64,000 bases of DNA from Bradyrhizobium sp. DOA9 (GCF_000617845.2 NZ_DF820425.1:5710741-5774740); one strand, 5' to 3'; shown: positions 1 through 8,126, numbered from the stretch's first letter. Notes: generated from the sequence alone by a model not told the origin. A program made the numbers and translations.

Positions 1-54
1 TTCAGCAAGCCGTCCGGGCGGAGAATTGATTGCATCGGTGAATACGTCACGCAT
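1..54 (-). CDS. Third gene of the SIR2 cassette, 5' end only (runs off window)
   Basis: Reading leftwards from an ATG at 54-52, an open frame of 18 codons runs to the window edge (starts MRDVFTDAINSPPGRLAE). The ATG overlaps the stop of the preceding gene in the string ATGCGTGA, the same 8-nt overlap geometry as the junction between the first two genes. Proteins that carry SIR2 followed by a long helical region often end in a DUF4020-type domain; I infer that this frame encodes that C-terminal part, but only 18 residues are visible. It could also be the continuation of a single interrupted gene. Confidence 0.5.
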   Translation of the reverse strand, partial: MRDVFTDAINSPPGRLAE

Positions 55-1783
55 CCGCTGGCTCCGATGTCTCGATCAACGTGGCGTCGGCGATGCGGTC
101 CCAGAGCCGCCACAACAACGTCTCTGAAAGGGTCTTCGCGTGGGCTTCAAGCCAAGCGGAAGCTGCTGGTGCAACGGCACCGAATGTAGCGGCTGGCCAT
201 TCCAAGAGCCGCTCTGCGATTTTCGGTTCAGTCACGCTGTTGCGATAATCTTTGCGGGACCAGAGCAATTGTTCCCAATAGTCCTTCGGCCAGTCTCCGT
301 TCTTGGCGGCCGCTTCTAGCCCCCGTAAAGCCCGGTCCGGGTCACTGAGACAGAGACCGTGCCAACTATCGCCCTCCATGAACCCCGCAGACGCGGCGAT
401 TTTCTTCGCCTCCGCAACAAGTTCGCTGTCCGCGATATCCTTCAGCTTATCGGGGTCATCGCTAAGTTCGCCATCGTCACTTCCCACCCAAACGTGAAAT
501 CCGGCTTGTTCCGCTGGCTTTTGCTCCCAATTCGGCCAGCGACTGCGGATTTCAGCCAGCACTTGCGCCGCTTGATGTCCAATATCGATGCCATCACGGA
601 CCATGTCGGAGAGCATATCAAAGCGGCTCCGGTCGATATGACGATCAACATCGGCGCTTTCCCGAAACCAGCTGCGTGGCGGGCCTTCGCATATCCGCAG
701 AACAATTTGTTGCTGCTGCTCTTGCGTGAAATCGCGCCAGCGCGCGCGGATCAGGCGATACGCCTCAACACTGGAATTCGTAACAAAGAGTTCTCCAAGC
801 GGCACGTCAATCAGAAATTTCGCCACGACATCGACCGGGACAGCCGAGTCTGCGAATGCAAACATCGCTAGCCGTCGTACAAGGCGAAACGGGCTGTTGC
901 TCCAACGCTCTGCAATGACAAGTGCTTTGCCGCTGGACTTCTCTACAAGCCGTGTCCAAATTTCGGCCATCACCCGGACGATAGTTTGAAAGCCGGAGCG
1001 ATACTCGTTCTGACCATGCTTCGCGACCGAAGGAACGTCGGTATCCGATGTGCTATAGCCTTGATTGCTCTCGACGCCGGCGTCTGTTGCATCCGCTAAC
1101 GCTGCACTCAGGGCAATGGTAAGCTGGGCAAGCAGAATTTCATCGATTTCCGGCTCAGCGTTTGTGGGCCACGCCGCGAGAACGTCATCCGCCTGTAGGT
1201 TATCATCAACTTCATAGTCGATCGTCATCAGGTCAGATGGACGTTCTGGCACCTCATCTTTGCCAGTCTCAAACCAAGAAATAAGTTTCCCAACATTCAG
1301 CTTAGGTCGCAGCGCGTTAGCGAGCCGCTCAAGCAGATGAGCCGAATGGTCTCCGCGCTTTAGCTGCGGCTCGATCTCGAACCACTCATTCTGAGCGAAG
1401 CCCGCCTTAGCGGTGCGCATATGACGAATGACGAGGGACCAGCTCTTCATCAGCAGTGGCGGCAAATCAGCGCGATGGGCGTTCAAGCGAAATTCAAGGA
1501 AGTCTGCTGTTTCTCGTCCAAAGAAATGGATGTTGGCGGCGACATCGCGCACTGCATCTACGTCAAAGAAATTTCGCTCGATCCATGCAATTAGCTGCCT
1601 TTCACTCTGAATAAGCTTCATTTCCGACAGATAAGGCAGCCATGCGAGCGAAGGATTGAACTCAGAGAGCGTCGCGGCGAGATCTCCGCTTGAAAGGAAG
1701 AAGCGCAATTGCTCGCGCTCGAACGGAGTTGCGTCGGAAGGTGTCTTCCTATTTAGCGAGGCCGATTTTACATCCTCAATCAT
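47..1783 (-). CDS. SIR2-cassette helical partner protein (578 aa)
   Basis: This 578-residue protein has no enzymatic motif that I recognise. It is predominantly helical and rich in Trp, Arg and Asp/Glu, with acidic low-complexity stretches near residues 185-210, and has no signal peptide or membrane segment. Its ATG lies inside the end of the SIR2 gene (ATGATTGA overlap), so translation is probably coupled. Base composition and codon use are visibly more AT-rich than the chromosomal genes from 4900 onward, which suggests horizontal acquisition. In known fused SIR2 defence proteins the region after the SIR2 domain is a long helical, sensor-like segment; by position this protein corresponds to that segment. 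The function is inferred from context only. Alternatively the three frames are one gene broken by two frameshifts. Confidence 0.75.
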   Translation of the reverse strand: MIEDVKSASLNRKTPSDATPFEREQLRFFLSSGDLAATLSEFNPSLAWLPYLSEMKLIQSERQLIAWIERNFFDVDAVRDVAANIHFFGRETADFLEFRLNAHRADLPPLLMKSWSLVIRHMRTAKAGFAQNEWFEIEPQLKRGDHSAHLLERLANALRPKLNVGKLISWFETGKDEVPERPSDLMTIDYEVDDNLQADDVLAAWPTNAEPEIDEILLAQLTIALSAALADATDAGVESNQGYSTSDTDVPSVAKHGQNEYRSGFQTIVRVMAEIWTRLVEKSSGKALVIAERWSNSPFRLVRRLAMFAFADSAVPVDVVAKFLIDVPLGELFVTNSSVEAYRLIRARWRDFTQEQQQQIVLRICEGPPRSWFRESADVDRHIDRSRFDMLSDMVRDGIDIGHQAAQVLAEIRSRWPNWEQKPAEQAGFHVWVGSDDGELSDDPDKLKDIADSELVAEAKKIAASAGFMEGDSWHGLCLSDPDRALRGLEAAAKNGDWPKDYWEQLLWSRKDYRNSVTEPKIAERLLEWPAATFGAVAPAASAWLEAHAKTLSETLLWRLWDRIADATLIETSEPADA

Positions 1784-2708
1784 GAGTCGCCACCGATCCG
1801 GTTCCTAAAATTTGTCCAAGGCGCTCTCGTCGGTAATCGGCCGGGTGCTTGGCGTACCGCGCAAATTCCGCGAGCGTGTCGTAGATGGCGTCGTAGCTGT
1901 TAAACTCGATCGGCTTGATACCCTTTGATTTCCATATCGAAGCCGATATTGGAGTTCCAAGCTCAAATGCATAAATATCGTGCAGGTCGCGAAAGCGGTC
2001 GCGGTCAGCGTCGAGCGTTTCGAGCAGCAAACGCATCGCAGCGTCTTCAGCTCCGTAACCCACTAGGACCAGCGTGCCGAGGCGCATGCGGTCTTCAATA
2101 TAGCGCGACGCCCAACCGCTTCGCAGATATGCCTCGCCAAAGTCAGCGCTCGTCAGAACCAAGTCTGTGAGCCCCAAACTCAAGGTAGCGTCGGCGATGC
2201 GCCCATGCAGATGCAAAATGCCGTGATCGCGGTCGCCGCCTGCCCGTGGCATCGATACGCCCGCATAACTGGGCACGTTAAGCATTCCTGCGTCGTGCGC
2301 AGCTCGTTCGAAAAGAGTATCAAAATTCGTCGTGAGCAATCGTGGACGGCCATCGCGATCCCGTGACAGCTCAAGCAACGCTAGGTGGTCAGGAAATGGG
2401 ACCGCCGGTGGGTATAGCTCTTGGGCAACCGCCTCACGAACGCGCGACGGCGTTCCCGGACTGTGAGTACGCTTTTCTAGCGAACGCAAGGCGCGGTCGT
2501 ACTCTTCGCTCTTGATGGCGTTGCGTTCGGCGGGTTCGTCGTCCGGCGCTTCTCCAAGCCGGGCGTAGACGCGTTCTGTCAGTTGCTTAAACGACGGCAG
2601 TTTGACGCGAAACGAGACGCCAGCACCGCAGAGGAACGTTGCGTTTCCATCGGTAACTGCTCGGATTAGCTCGTCGGGAACATCCGCTCCTTGTTCAACG
2701 AAACGCAA
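1776..2708 (-). CDS. SIR2-family NAD-binding protein, probable anti-phage effector
   Basis: A 310-residue sirtuin-fold protein. The visible motifs are the Rossmann GAGVS at residues 28-32, TTNFD at 126-130, HLHG at 166-169 (catalytic His region) and a late LVLVGYG segment; there is no zinc-binding Cys quartet. This matches the SIR2_2-type domain of defence-associated sirtuins, which deplete NAD+ on phage infection, rather than histone-type deacetylases. I chose the TTG start at 2708 because GGAGGA lies 5 nt upstream; the frame stays open to 2885 but that extension has low-complexity, non-homologous-looking sequence. The gene ends in an 8-nt overlap with the next gene. The neighbouring IS110 element and low GC support an acquired island. 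The effector role is inferred, not shown. Confidence 0.85.
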   Translation of the reverse strand: MRFVEQGADVPDELIRAVTDGNATFLCGAGVSFRVKLPSFKQLTERVYARLGEAPDDEPAERNAIKSEEYDRALRSLEKRTHSPGTPSRVREAVAQELYPPAVPFPDHLALLELSRDRDGRPRLLTTNFDTLFERAAHDAGMLNVPSYAGVSMPRAGGDRDHGILHLHGRIADATLSLGLTDLVLTSADFGEAYLRSGWASRYIEDRMRLGTLVLVGYGAEDAAMRLLLETLDADRDRFRDLHDIYAFELGTPISASIWKSKGIKPIEFNSYDAIYDTLAEFARYAKHPADYRRERLGQILGTGSVATHD

Positions 2709-3156
2709 TGATTTCCTCCGCGCATTTCCGTGCGCGTTGCTCGACCAAGAGCTGGCTCCATCGGGGTGAGCAGACCGCGTGCGACTACAACCACGGAGAA
2801 GAAACGAAGTGTAGTTGCAACCACCCCCATAGAAGATTTTTGCACAGCTTATTGCCTCGGCGGATCGGGACACAAATGTAGACACTGCGAAAGTATGACC
2901 TTGAATTTACTGGGCTATTGTCTCTTTGCTGTTCCCTGCGCAGTGGCTTTACGGCTTATGTCGCGCTCTTGTGTCCGCAAAATCTGCCAGAATGCGCGAA
3001 CGGGCGGTTCTCACCAACCGCCCGTCGCTAGATCTGAGCCCGTTCGTGCTCAAAGGCCTGGGAGCCTGACGGGGAGCTAGGGACAGATCCGGTGTGTCTT
3101 CCTCAACCCGAACAGTTGCATGGGCTTCGAGCCCGGACGAGCAAGGAAGGGAGTGG
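2709..3156. other. Intergenic region between the SIR2 cassette and the IS110 transposase
   Basis: There is no convincing gene here. The part next to the SIR2 start must contain its promoter; it is AT-richer than the chromosome. The part nearer the transposase carries a perfect 10-bp inverted repeat (3000-3009 with 3016-3025). The boundary between ancestral DNA and IS left end cannot be placed by eye because IS110 elements lack long terminal inverted repeats. Confidence 0.5.
3000..3025. other. Perfect 10-bp hairpin upstream of IS110 transposase
   Basis: ACGGGCGGTT and AACCGCCCGT are separated by the 6-nt loop CTCACC. No T-run follows on either side, so a simple Rho-independent terminator is unlikely. 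IS110-family elements transcribe a structured bridge RNA from the non-coding end upstream of the recombinase gene; this stem could be part of it, which is inference from family knowledge. Confidence 0.4.
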
Positions 3157-4119
3157 ATGATGGCACAAAACGATCGCATTGTCGTCGGTATCGATGTGGC
3201 CAAGGGCAAGGTGGATGCATGCATCCGCCCGTTGTCGCAACGGCAAACGTTCCCGAGCACCGCAGCGGGGCACCGCCAACTGGTGGCCTGGCTGCGCAAG
3301 CACAAAGTAGCCAAGGCGGTGATGGAGGCATCCGGCGGCTATGAGCGGGACTGGGCCAGGGTGCTGCGTCAGGCTGGCATCGAGGTGCGGATTGTCGATC
3401 CCAAGCGCGTGCGCAGCTTCGCCCGATCGGCCGGACGGCTCGCCAAGAACGATACGATCGACGCGGAGATGATCGCCTGGTTCGCCGAGACGTTCGACGA
3501 AGTATTGGACCAGATCCACGATGCCGCACGCGACGAGCTGGCGACACTAGTCAAAGCGCGCAAAGCCCTGGTTGATCTGAGGATCCGCCTGCAAAGCCAG
3601 AACGAACATGCGGTGCCGGGAGCGGTTCAGAAAGCCCACGCTCGCGTCTTGAAGGGCCTCGACATCGAGACGGCCAAGATCGAGGACGCCATCACCGCCA
3701 CGATCAAGGCCACACCGGCATTTGCCAAACGCGCCGAGATCATCGAGAGCGTGCCGGGTCTCGGCGATGTGGCCTCTGCGGTCCTCCTTGCGGGCCTCCC
3801 AGAGCTCGGGACAGTGCGCGAGGAGGTCGCTGCCGCGTTGTTGGGAGCCGCTCCTTATGACGACGACAGCGGCAAACGGCGTGGTGAGCGCCACATCAAG
3901 GGCGGTCGGCGCTGGGTCCGCAACGCCCTCTACATGCCCTGTATCGGCGCAGCCACCCAGAGCAACCCGGTGCTCAAGGCCTACTATGAAAGGCTGATCG
4001 CCAAGGGAAAGCTGAAGAAGGTTGCAGTGATTGCCTGCATGCGCAAGCTGATCGTCATTCTCAACACGATGATTGCACGCGGCGAGAAATGGGATCCCGC
4101 CCGCTATGCGTTGCGGTGA
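3157..4119 (+). CDS. IS110-family transposase (DEDD recombinase)
   Basis: A 320-residue protein of normal IS110 length that looks intact. The N-terminal RuvC-like DEDD domain shows the first Asp in VVGIDVAK, the Glu in VMEASGGYE and the Asp pair in DTIDAEMIAW. The C-terminal Transposase_20 (IS116/IS110/IS902) domain shows ESVPGLGDV near residue 205 and the conserved Ser/Gly-rich region around GERHIKGGRRWVRNALY. The start at 3157 (or the adjacent ATG at 3160) follows the purine-rich AAGGAAGGGA. The longer open frame from 3094 lacks support. The element sits directly beside the SIR2 cassette, consistent with mobility of the island, though it may simply be an independent insertion. Confidence 0.95.
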   Translation: MMAQNDRIVVGIDVAKGKVDACIRPLSQRQTFPSTAAGHRQLVAWLRKHKVAKAVMEASGGYERDWARVLRQAGIEVRIVDPKRVRSFARSAGRLAKNDTIDAEMIAWFAETFDEVLDQIHDAARDELATLVKARKALVDLRIRLQSQNEHAVPGAVQKAHARVLKGLDIETAKIEDAITATIKATPAFAKRAEIIESVPGLGDVASAVLLAGLPELGTVREEVAAALLGAAPYDDDSGKRRGERHIKGGRRWVRNALYMPCIGAATQSNPVLKAYYERLIAKGKLKKVAVIACMRKLIVILNTMIARGEKWDPARYALR

Positions 4120-4138
4120 ACTGATCGAGCGCGCCTCC

Positions 4139-4165
4139 ATGCGCTCGGTCCCGGACCGAGCGCAT
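4139..4165. other. 27-nt near-perfect palindrome just after the transposase stop
   Basis: Thirteen bases (ATGCGCTCGGTCC) are followed after a single C by their exact reverse complement. It begins 20 nt after the transposase stop. It could terminate transposase transcription, or be a recognition structure of the IS right end. No U-tract follows, so intrinsic termination is doubtful. Confidence 0.5.
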
Positions 4166-4680
4166 GCCAAGCCGACAGACCGGCGAGCGGACGGGGTCAA
4201 GGCCGTCAGCCGCCGAAGGCGGGGGCGCGTCTTCGCGCCAGCCTTGAGGCCGGCTGATCGGCGGTCTATTTCAGCACAGTTGCTCCTCGGGGAGCGATGC
4301 ACTATTGCCCCCGTCGCCTTGCGGATGGCTGACGCTGCGAGCCCGGTCGGGCGCAACGTCACCGCAAGCCTTGGCGCACAGACCTCGGGCGTCAGGACCA
4401 CACGATTTTGCCGTACGCGAACCGCACCCGTCGTTGACGCAAGGTCTTCGCTCACGGTTACCCGCCCTGCGAAGCTTTCCGCGCCGATGTGGCTCGCGTC
4501 CACCGCCGTCCGGCCCGCGTTCGTGACGATCGCGATACGCCCCTCTTCCTTGGGCCGGGTTGCGCAATGCATACGAGATTTCCGAATTTCGGTAAAGTGG
4601 AATATTTTTACCCGCATTGATTGACCGACCATTTGGGTGTTTTGCCCGACAGGCAACGCTAGGTTTGGTAGGTCGTCCCT

Positions 4681-4808
4681 CGTCATTCCGGGGCGCGACG
4701 AAGTCGCGAACGCGGAATCCATTTCACTGCACGCGATGCCGCCCAATGGATTCTCAGGTGCGCAATTGCGCACCATAGCTCGATGCTGCGCATCGCCCCG
4801 GAATGACG
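4681..4808. repeat. Dispersed palindromic repeat, GTCATTCCGGGG family
   Basis: CGTCATTCCGGGGCG at 4681-4695 is repeated inverted and exact at 4794-4808, with diverged hairpin-forming sequence between. Shorter members of the same family lie at 48739-48774 and 50640-50705. This is a REP-like extragenic element. Confidence 0.8.
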
Positions 4809-4897
4809 GCTGCTGTGTTGATTTGCCCGACCGGCCGCCACGTTGGTATGGTTCCTGCAGGCAGCTCAGCCTTCCTGCTCTCCAACAGACCGAGACA

Positions 4898-6070
4898 ATG
4901 CCAAGCTCAAGACCCGACCGTATCCGAAAGCTCCTCGCCGACCTCGTTTCGTTCGACACCGTCAGCGACCGCACCAACCTGCCCCTGATTGCCCATATCG
5001 AAAGCTACCTCGCTTCGTTCGGCATCAAGGGCGAGCGCATCGTCGACGAGACCGGCGAGAAGGCTTCGCTCTGGGTCACGATCGGGCCGGAGGATCGGCC
5101 GGGGTTCGTGCTGTCGGGCCATACCGATGTGGTGCCTGTGGTGGGCCAGGACTGGAGCCATGATCCGTTCAAGCTGGTGGAGCGCGACGGCAAGCTCTAC
5201 GGCCGCGGCACCACCGACATGAAGGGCTATGTCGCGGTGTGCCTTGCCATGGTGCCGGAGATGATGGAGGCGAGACTCAAGACGCCAATTCATCTGGCGA
5301 TCTCCTATGACGAGGAGATCGGCTGCGTCGGCGTGCGGCCGATGCTACACGAGGTCGCGAAGAAGAGGGTCCGGCCGCTCGGTGCCTTCATCGGCGAGCC
5401 GACCCAGATGCAGGTCATCATCGGCCACAAGGGCAAGCACGGCGTGCGCGCGACGTTCCGCGGGCTCGCGCGCCATTCCTCAATCGCGCCCGACGGCGTC
5501 AATGCAATCGAATACGCCGCCGAGCTGATCGTCGAGATCCGCCGCCGCGCCGTGGCACTCGCGGCCGTGCGATCGACGGACAGCCTCTACGACGTCCCGC
5601 ATTCGACGCTGCTCACCAGCATCGTGCACGCCGGCGCGGCGCTGAACATCGTGCCTGATACCTGCACGGTCGATTTCGAATGCCGCGGCATCGGCATCAC
5701 CGAGTCCAAGGAGGTGACCGACGCGATCGTCGCCTGGGCCAAGGCCGAGATCGAGCCCGCGATGAAAGCGAGACATCCGGACTGCGGCATCGATTTCGAG
5801 GAGATCCTCGACTATCCCGCCCTCGACACCGAAGCCGACGCCGCCATCGTCACGCTGGCCAAGAGCCTCGCAGGCCGCAACGACCACGCCAAGGTCGCCT
5901 TCGGCACCGAAGCGAGCCTGTTCGCCAGCATCGCCGACATCCCCTCGGTGGTGATCGGTCCGGGCGCGATCGCGCAGGCGCATACGCCCGATGAGTTCGT
6001 GGAGATGGCCGAGCTGGAGAAATGCGCGGGGTTCGTGGAGAGGCTGATCGCGCATTGTGCAGAGAATTGA
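4898..6070 (+). CDS. argE: Acetylornithine deacetylase (ArgE-type M20 metallohydrolase)
   Basis: A 390-residue cytoplasmic zinc hydrolase that removes the acetyl group from N-acetylornithine in arginine synthesis. M20 signatures are visible: the metal His in GHTDVVPV, the bridging Asp in TTDMKG, the general base/metal Glu pair in DEEIGC, and the late metal His in AHTPDEFVEM near residue 365. Length and spacing fit ArgE rather than the longer DapE-like or carnosinase proteins. The frame is open upstream to 4637, but the start at 4898 is where M20 homology begins; the upstream part runs through a palindromic repeat. The gene stands alone, so substrate assignment within M20 (acetylornithine versus other acylated amino acids) rests on motif resemblance only. 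Confidence 0.85.
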   Translation: MPSSRPDRIRKLLADLVSFDTVSDRTNLPLIAHIESYLASFGIKGERIVDETGEKASLWVTIGPEDRPGFVLSGHTDVVPVVGQDWSHDPFKLVERDGKLYGRGTTDMKGYVAVCLAMVPEMMEARLKTPIHLAISYDEEIGCVGVRPMLHEVAKKRVRPLGAFIGEPTQMQVIIGHKGKHGVRATFRGLARHSSIAPDGVNAIEYAAELIVEIRRRAVALAAVRSTDSLYDVPHSTLLTSIVHAGAALNIVPDTCTVDFECRGIGITESKEVTDAIVAWAKAEIEPAMKARHPDCGIDFEEILDYPALDTEADAAIVTLAKSLAGRNDHAKVAFGTEASLFASIADIPSVVIGPGAIAQAHTPDEFVEMAELEKCAGFVERLIAHCAEN

Positions 6071-6073
6071 GAA

Positions 6074-6181
6074 CGTAGGGCGGATTAGCCAGCGGCTGCG
6101 CGAAGCGCAGTCGTGGGCGTAATCCGCCACGTCTCTCGGGTGGTGTGAACGGCGGATTACGCTACGCTAATCCGCCCTACG
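6074..6181. repeat. Dispersed palindromic repeat, CGTAGGGCGGATTAG family
   Basis: CGTAGGGCGGATTAG at 6074-6088 is matched by its exact reverse complement at 6167-6181, with nested partial copies of GGCGGATTA/TAATCCGCC between them. It sits in the convergent gap between argE and the LysE gene and may also act as a transcription stop. Confidence 0.8.
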
Positions 6182-6208
6182 GTCCGGGCTCACGGCGCGC
6201 GCTACGCC

Positions 6209-6835
6209 TCACCGCTCCTGCAGCGCCAGCCGCACACCGACGGCGCAGTAGATGGCGCCGACCACCTTGCCCTGCCACTTCACCACCGCCGGATGGCGGC
6301 GCAATAGGCTACCGAGACGGCCGGCGCCGACGGCGAACACCACGGTGCTGACGAGACCAAGCAGCACGAAGACGACACCGAGAATGGCAAGTTGAAGCGC
6401 GGTCGAACCGTGCTCCGGCTTCACGAATTGCGGCAGGAACGCCAGGAAGAACAGCGCTGTCTTGGGATTGAGCACTTCGGTCAGCACCGCCTGGCGGAAG
6501 GCACGGCCTGCGCCGATCGCGGCCGCGGCGCCGTTCAACTCGACCGGGGACCTGTCGAGCATGGCGCGAATGCCGAGATAGATCAGGAACGCGGCGCCGG
6601 CATATTTGACGATGCTGAACAGCAGCGCGGATGTCGCGATGATCGCCGATAGGCCTACGATCGCCATGCTGGTGTGGATCAAGTCGCCGGCAGCAATCCC
6701 CGCGCCCGTCGCGATGCCGACCTTCGTTCCCGAACTTGCCGCCCGCGCCATTGTCAGCAGCGTTGCTGGCCCCGGAATAAAGACGAAGCCGAGGACAATG
6801 AGGACGTAGGTGATGAGGGTGGTCTGGTCGATCAT
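6209..6835 (-). CDS. LysE/RhtB-family amino-acid exporter
   Basis: A 208-residue inner-membrane protein with about six hydrophobic segments. The family signature GPATLLTMARAASSG is at residues 22-36, and length is typical of LysE/RhtB translocators, which export amino acids or related metabolites. The substrate cannot be deduced. It is a single gene, convergent with argE and separated from the next gene by a palindromic repeat. The start ATG at 6835 begins directly with the first transmembrane segment, as usual for this family. Confidence 0.9.
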   Translation of the reverse strand: MIDQTTLITYVLIVLGFVFIPGPATLLTMARAASSGTKVGIATGAGIAAGDLIHTSMAIVGLSAIIATSALLFSIVKYAGAAFLIYLGIRAMLDRSPVELNGAAAAIGAGRAFRQAVLTEVLNPKTALFFLAFLPQFVKPEHGSTALQLAILGVVFVLLGLVSTVVFAVGAGRLGSLLRRHPAVVKWQGKVVGAIYCAVGVRLALQER

Positions 6836-6878
6836 GCGTCCGTCTCTACGTAAACTGATGGGCTCGCGACCCGCCTCC

Positions 6879-6964
6879 CGTCATTGCGAGGAGCGTAGCG
6901 ACGAAGCAATCCGGACTACCGTCCTGGAGAGATTCTGGATTGCTTCGCTGCGCTCGCAATGACG
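6879..6964. repeat. Dispersed palindromic repeat, CGTCATTGCGAG family
   Basis: CGTCATTGCGAG at 6879-6890 and CTCGCAATGACG at 6953-6964 are exact inverted arms, with a second inverted pair (GAAGCAATCC / GGATTGCTTC) inside. A second copy lies at 46027-46106. Confidence 0.85.
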
Positions 6965-6991
6965 GCGTATGGAGCAGCGGCGCACCAAAGC

Positions 6992-7020
6992 AAAAAAGGC
7001 GCGGACATCGACCGCGCCTT
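6992..7020 (-). terminator. Rho-independent terminator of the APH-like kinase gene
   Basis: On the minus strand AAGGCGCGG pairs with CCGCGCCTT over a short loop and is followed by a run of T. It begins 8 nt after the stop codon at 7029. Confidence 0.85.
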
Positions 7021-7028
7021 CGTTGTCG

Positions 7029-8087
7029 CTACACCGCGCCCGCCTTCTGCGCGTACTCCCATGACGCCTGCGACAGCGGCACGGTGCGCTTGGCGGATTC
7101 GAGCGCCTTGGCGTTGGCGGCGGTGCCGTCGCGGACGCGGCCGGCGATGCCTTGGGTGATGCCGGCGAGGCGGAACAGATTGTAGGCGAAGTACCAGTTG
7201 AGATCGGGCACCGTCATCTTCGTAACGTTGCAATAGATCTGCGCCGCCTCCTCCACGCTCGGAATGTTGAGCGCCTTGAGGTCGGCGCCCTCGAGGCCCG
7301 GCATGATCCATTGCATCAAGAGATAGGTGAAGTCGGCCATGGGATCGCCGAGCGTCGACAGCTCCCAGTCCAGCACGGCCTGCACGCGCGGTTCCGTCGC
7401 GTGGAAAATCATGTTGTCGAGACGATAATCGCCATGGACGATGGAGACGCGCGCCTGCTCAGGCACCGTCTTCGGCAGCCATGCGGCGACCTTCTCGAAC
7501 TCCGGAATGTGCTGGGTCTCGGAGGCGCGATATTGCTTGGTCCAGCGGTCGATCTGGCGCGCGAAATAATTGCCAGGCTTGCCGAAGTCGCCGAGCCCGA
7601 TGGCATCGGGGTCGAACATGTGGAGCTTCGCCAGCGTCTCGATCTTGCTGGTGAAGATCTTTCGGCGCGCATCCGGCTCTTGGCTCGGCAGCGTCGGATC
7701 CCAGAACACGCGGCCCTCCTCCATCGACATGATGTAGAAGGCCGCGCCGATGACGCTGTCGTCCTGGCACAGCGCATAGGCGCGCGCGACCGGGAAACCT
7801 TGTTTCCCGAGGGCCGCGATGACGCGATATTCGCGGTCGACCGCATGCGCCGAGGGCAGCAGCTTGCCGAACGGCTTGCGCCGCATCACGTAGGAACGCT
7901 TGGGCGTGTCGAGGCGATAGGTCGGGTTGGATTGGCCGCCCTTGAATTGCAAGACGACCAGCGGGCCCTCATAGCCATCGACATTGTCGCGCATCCAGGC
8001 TTCGAGCCGCATCTCGTCGATACGATGCCGCTCCTCGACCGGCTTGGTGCCCGAGAACTCTTCGTCTTTCCTGACGCCGTCAGCCAC
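7029..8087 (-). CDS. APH-family phosphotransferase (ACAD10/11 kinase-like, LvaA-like)
   Basis: A 352-residue aminoglycoside-phosphotransferase-fold kinase. The catalytic loop HGDYRLDNMIFH is near residue 215 and the metal-binding DWELSTLGDPMADF near 235. This subgroup matches the N-terminal kinase domain of eukaryotic ACAD10/11 and the LvaA kinases that phosphorylate 4-hydroxyacyl-CoA. The start is GTG at 8087, preceded by AGGGAGCG. The acyl-CoA dehydrogenase gene lies immediately upstream on the same strand, reproducing the two halves of ACAD11 as separate proteins. I infer a role in 4-hydroxy acid (lactone or levulinate-type) degradation; general annotation would be 'phosphotransferase family protein'. 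Confidence 0.85.
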   Translation of the reverse strand: MADGVRKDEEFSGTKPVEERHRIDEMRLEAWMRDNVDGYEGPLVVLQFKGGQSNPTYRLDTPKRSYVMRRKPFGKLLPSAHAVDREYRVIAALGKQGFPVARAYALCQDDSVIGAAFYIMSMEEGRVFWDPTLPSQEPDARRKIFTSKIETLAKLHMFDPDAIGLGDFGKPGNYFARQIDRWTKQYRASETQHIPEFEKVAAWLPKTVPEQARVSIVHGDYRLDNMIFHATEPRVQAVLDWELSTLGDPMADFTYLLMQWIMPGLEGADLKALNIPSVEEAAQIYCNVTKMTVPDLNWYFAYNLFRLAGITQGIAGRVRDGTAANAKALESAKRTVPLSQASWEYAQKAGAV

Positions 8088-8126
8088 GATGACGCTCCCT
8101 CTTCAGTCCTGACCATTTCAGGTCGA

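Larger units (their letters stand above)
3000..4165 (+). mobile_element. IS110-family insertion sequence (ends approximate)
   Basis: The element is defined by its transposase and by structured non-coding sequence on both sides (hairpin at 3000-3025, near-perfect 27-nt palindrome at 4139-4165). IS110 elements have no conventional terminal inverted repeats, so the exact ends cannot be fixed from one copy. The limits given are only the outermost structures I can associate with the transposase. Confidence 0.4.
4120..4897. other. Non-coding stretch after IS110, upstream of argE
   Basis: This 778-nt segment contains the palindrome at 4139-4165, about 450 nt of GC-rich sequence with no codon bias, then an AT-rich patch (4585-4635) and an inverted repeat at 4681-4808. 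Open frames exist in it (for example on the minus strand 4271-4567 and the plus strand 4073-4624) but they are Arg/Ala-rich without domain character. Similar sequence is, from memory, often mis-annotated as small hypothetical proteins in Bradyrhizobium, so I regard it as dispersed non-coding DNA. Confidence 0.5.

Noticed and set aside
4073..4624. A 183-codon plus-strand frame and a 98-codon minus-strand frame after IS110
   Set aside because: Both are Arg/Ala/Pro-rich with no ribosome-binding site or domain; the region looks non-coding.
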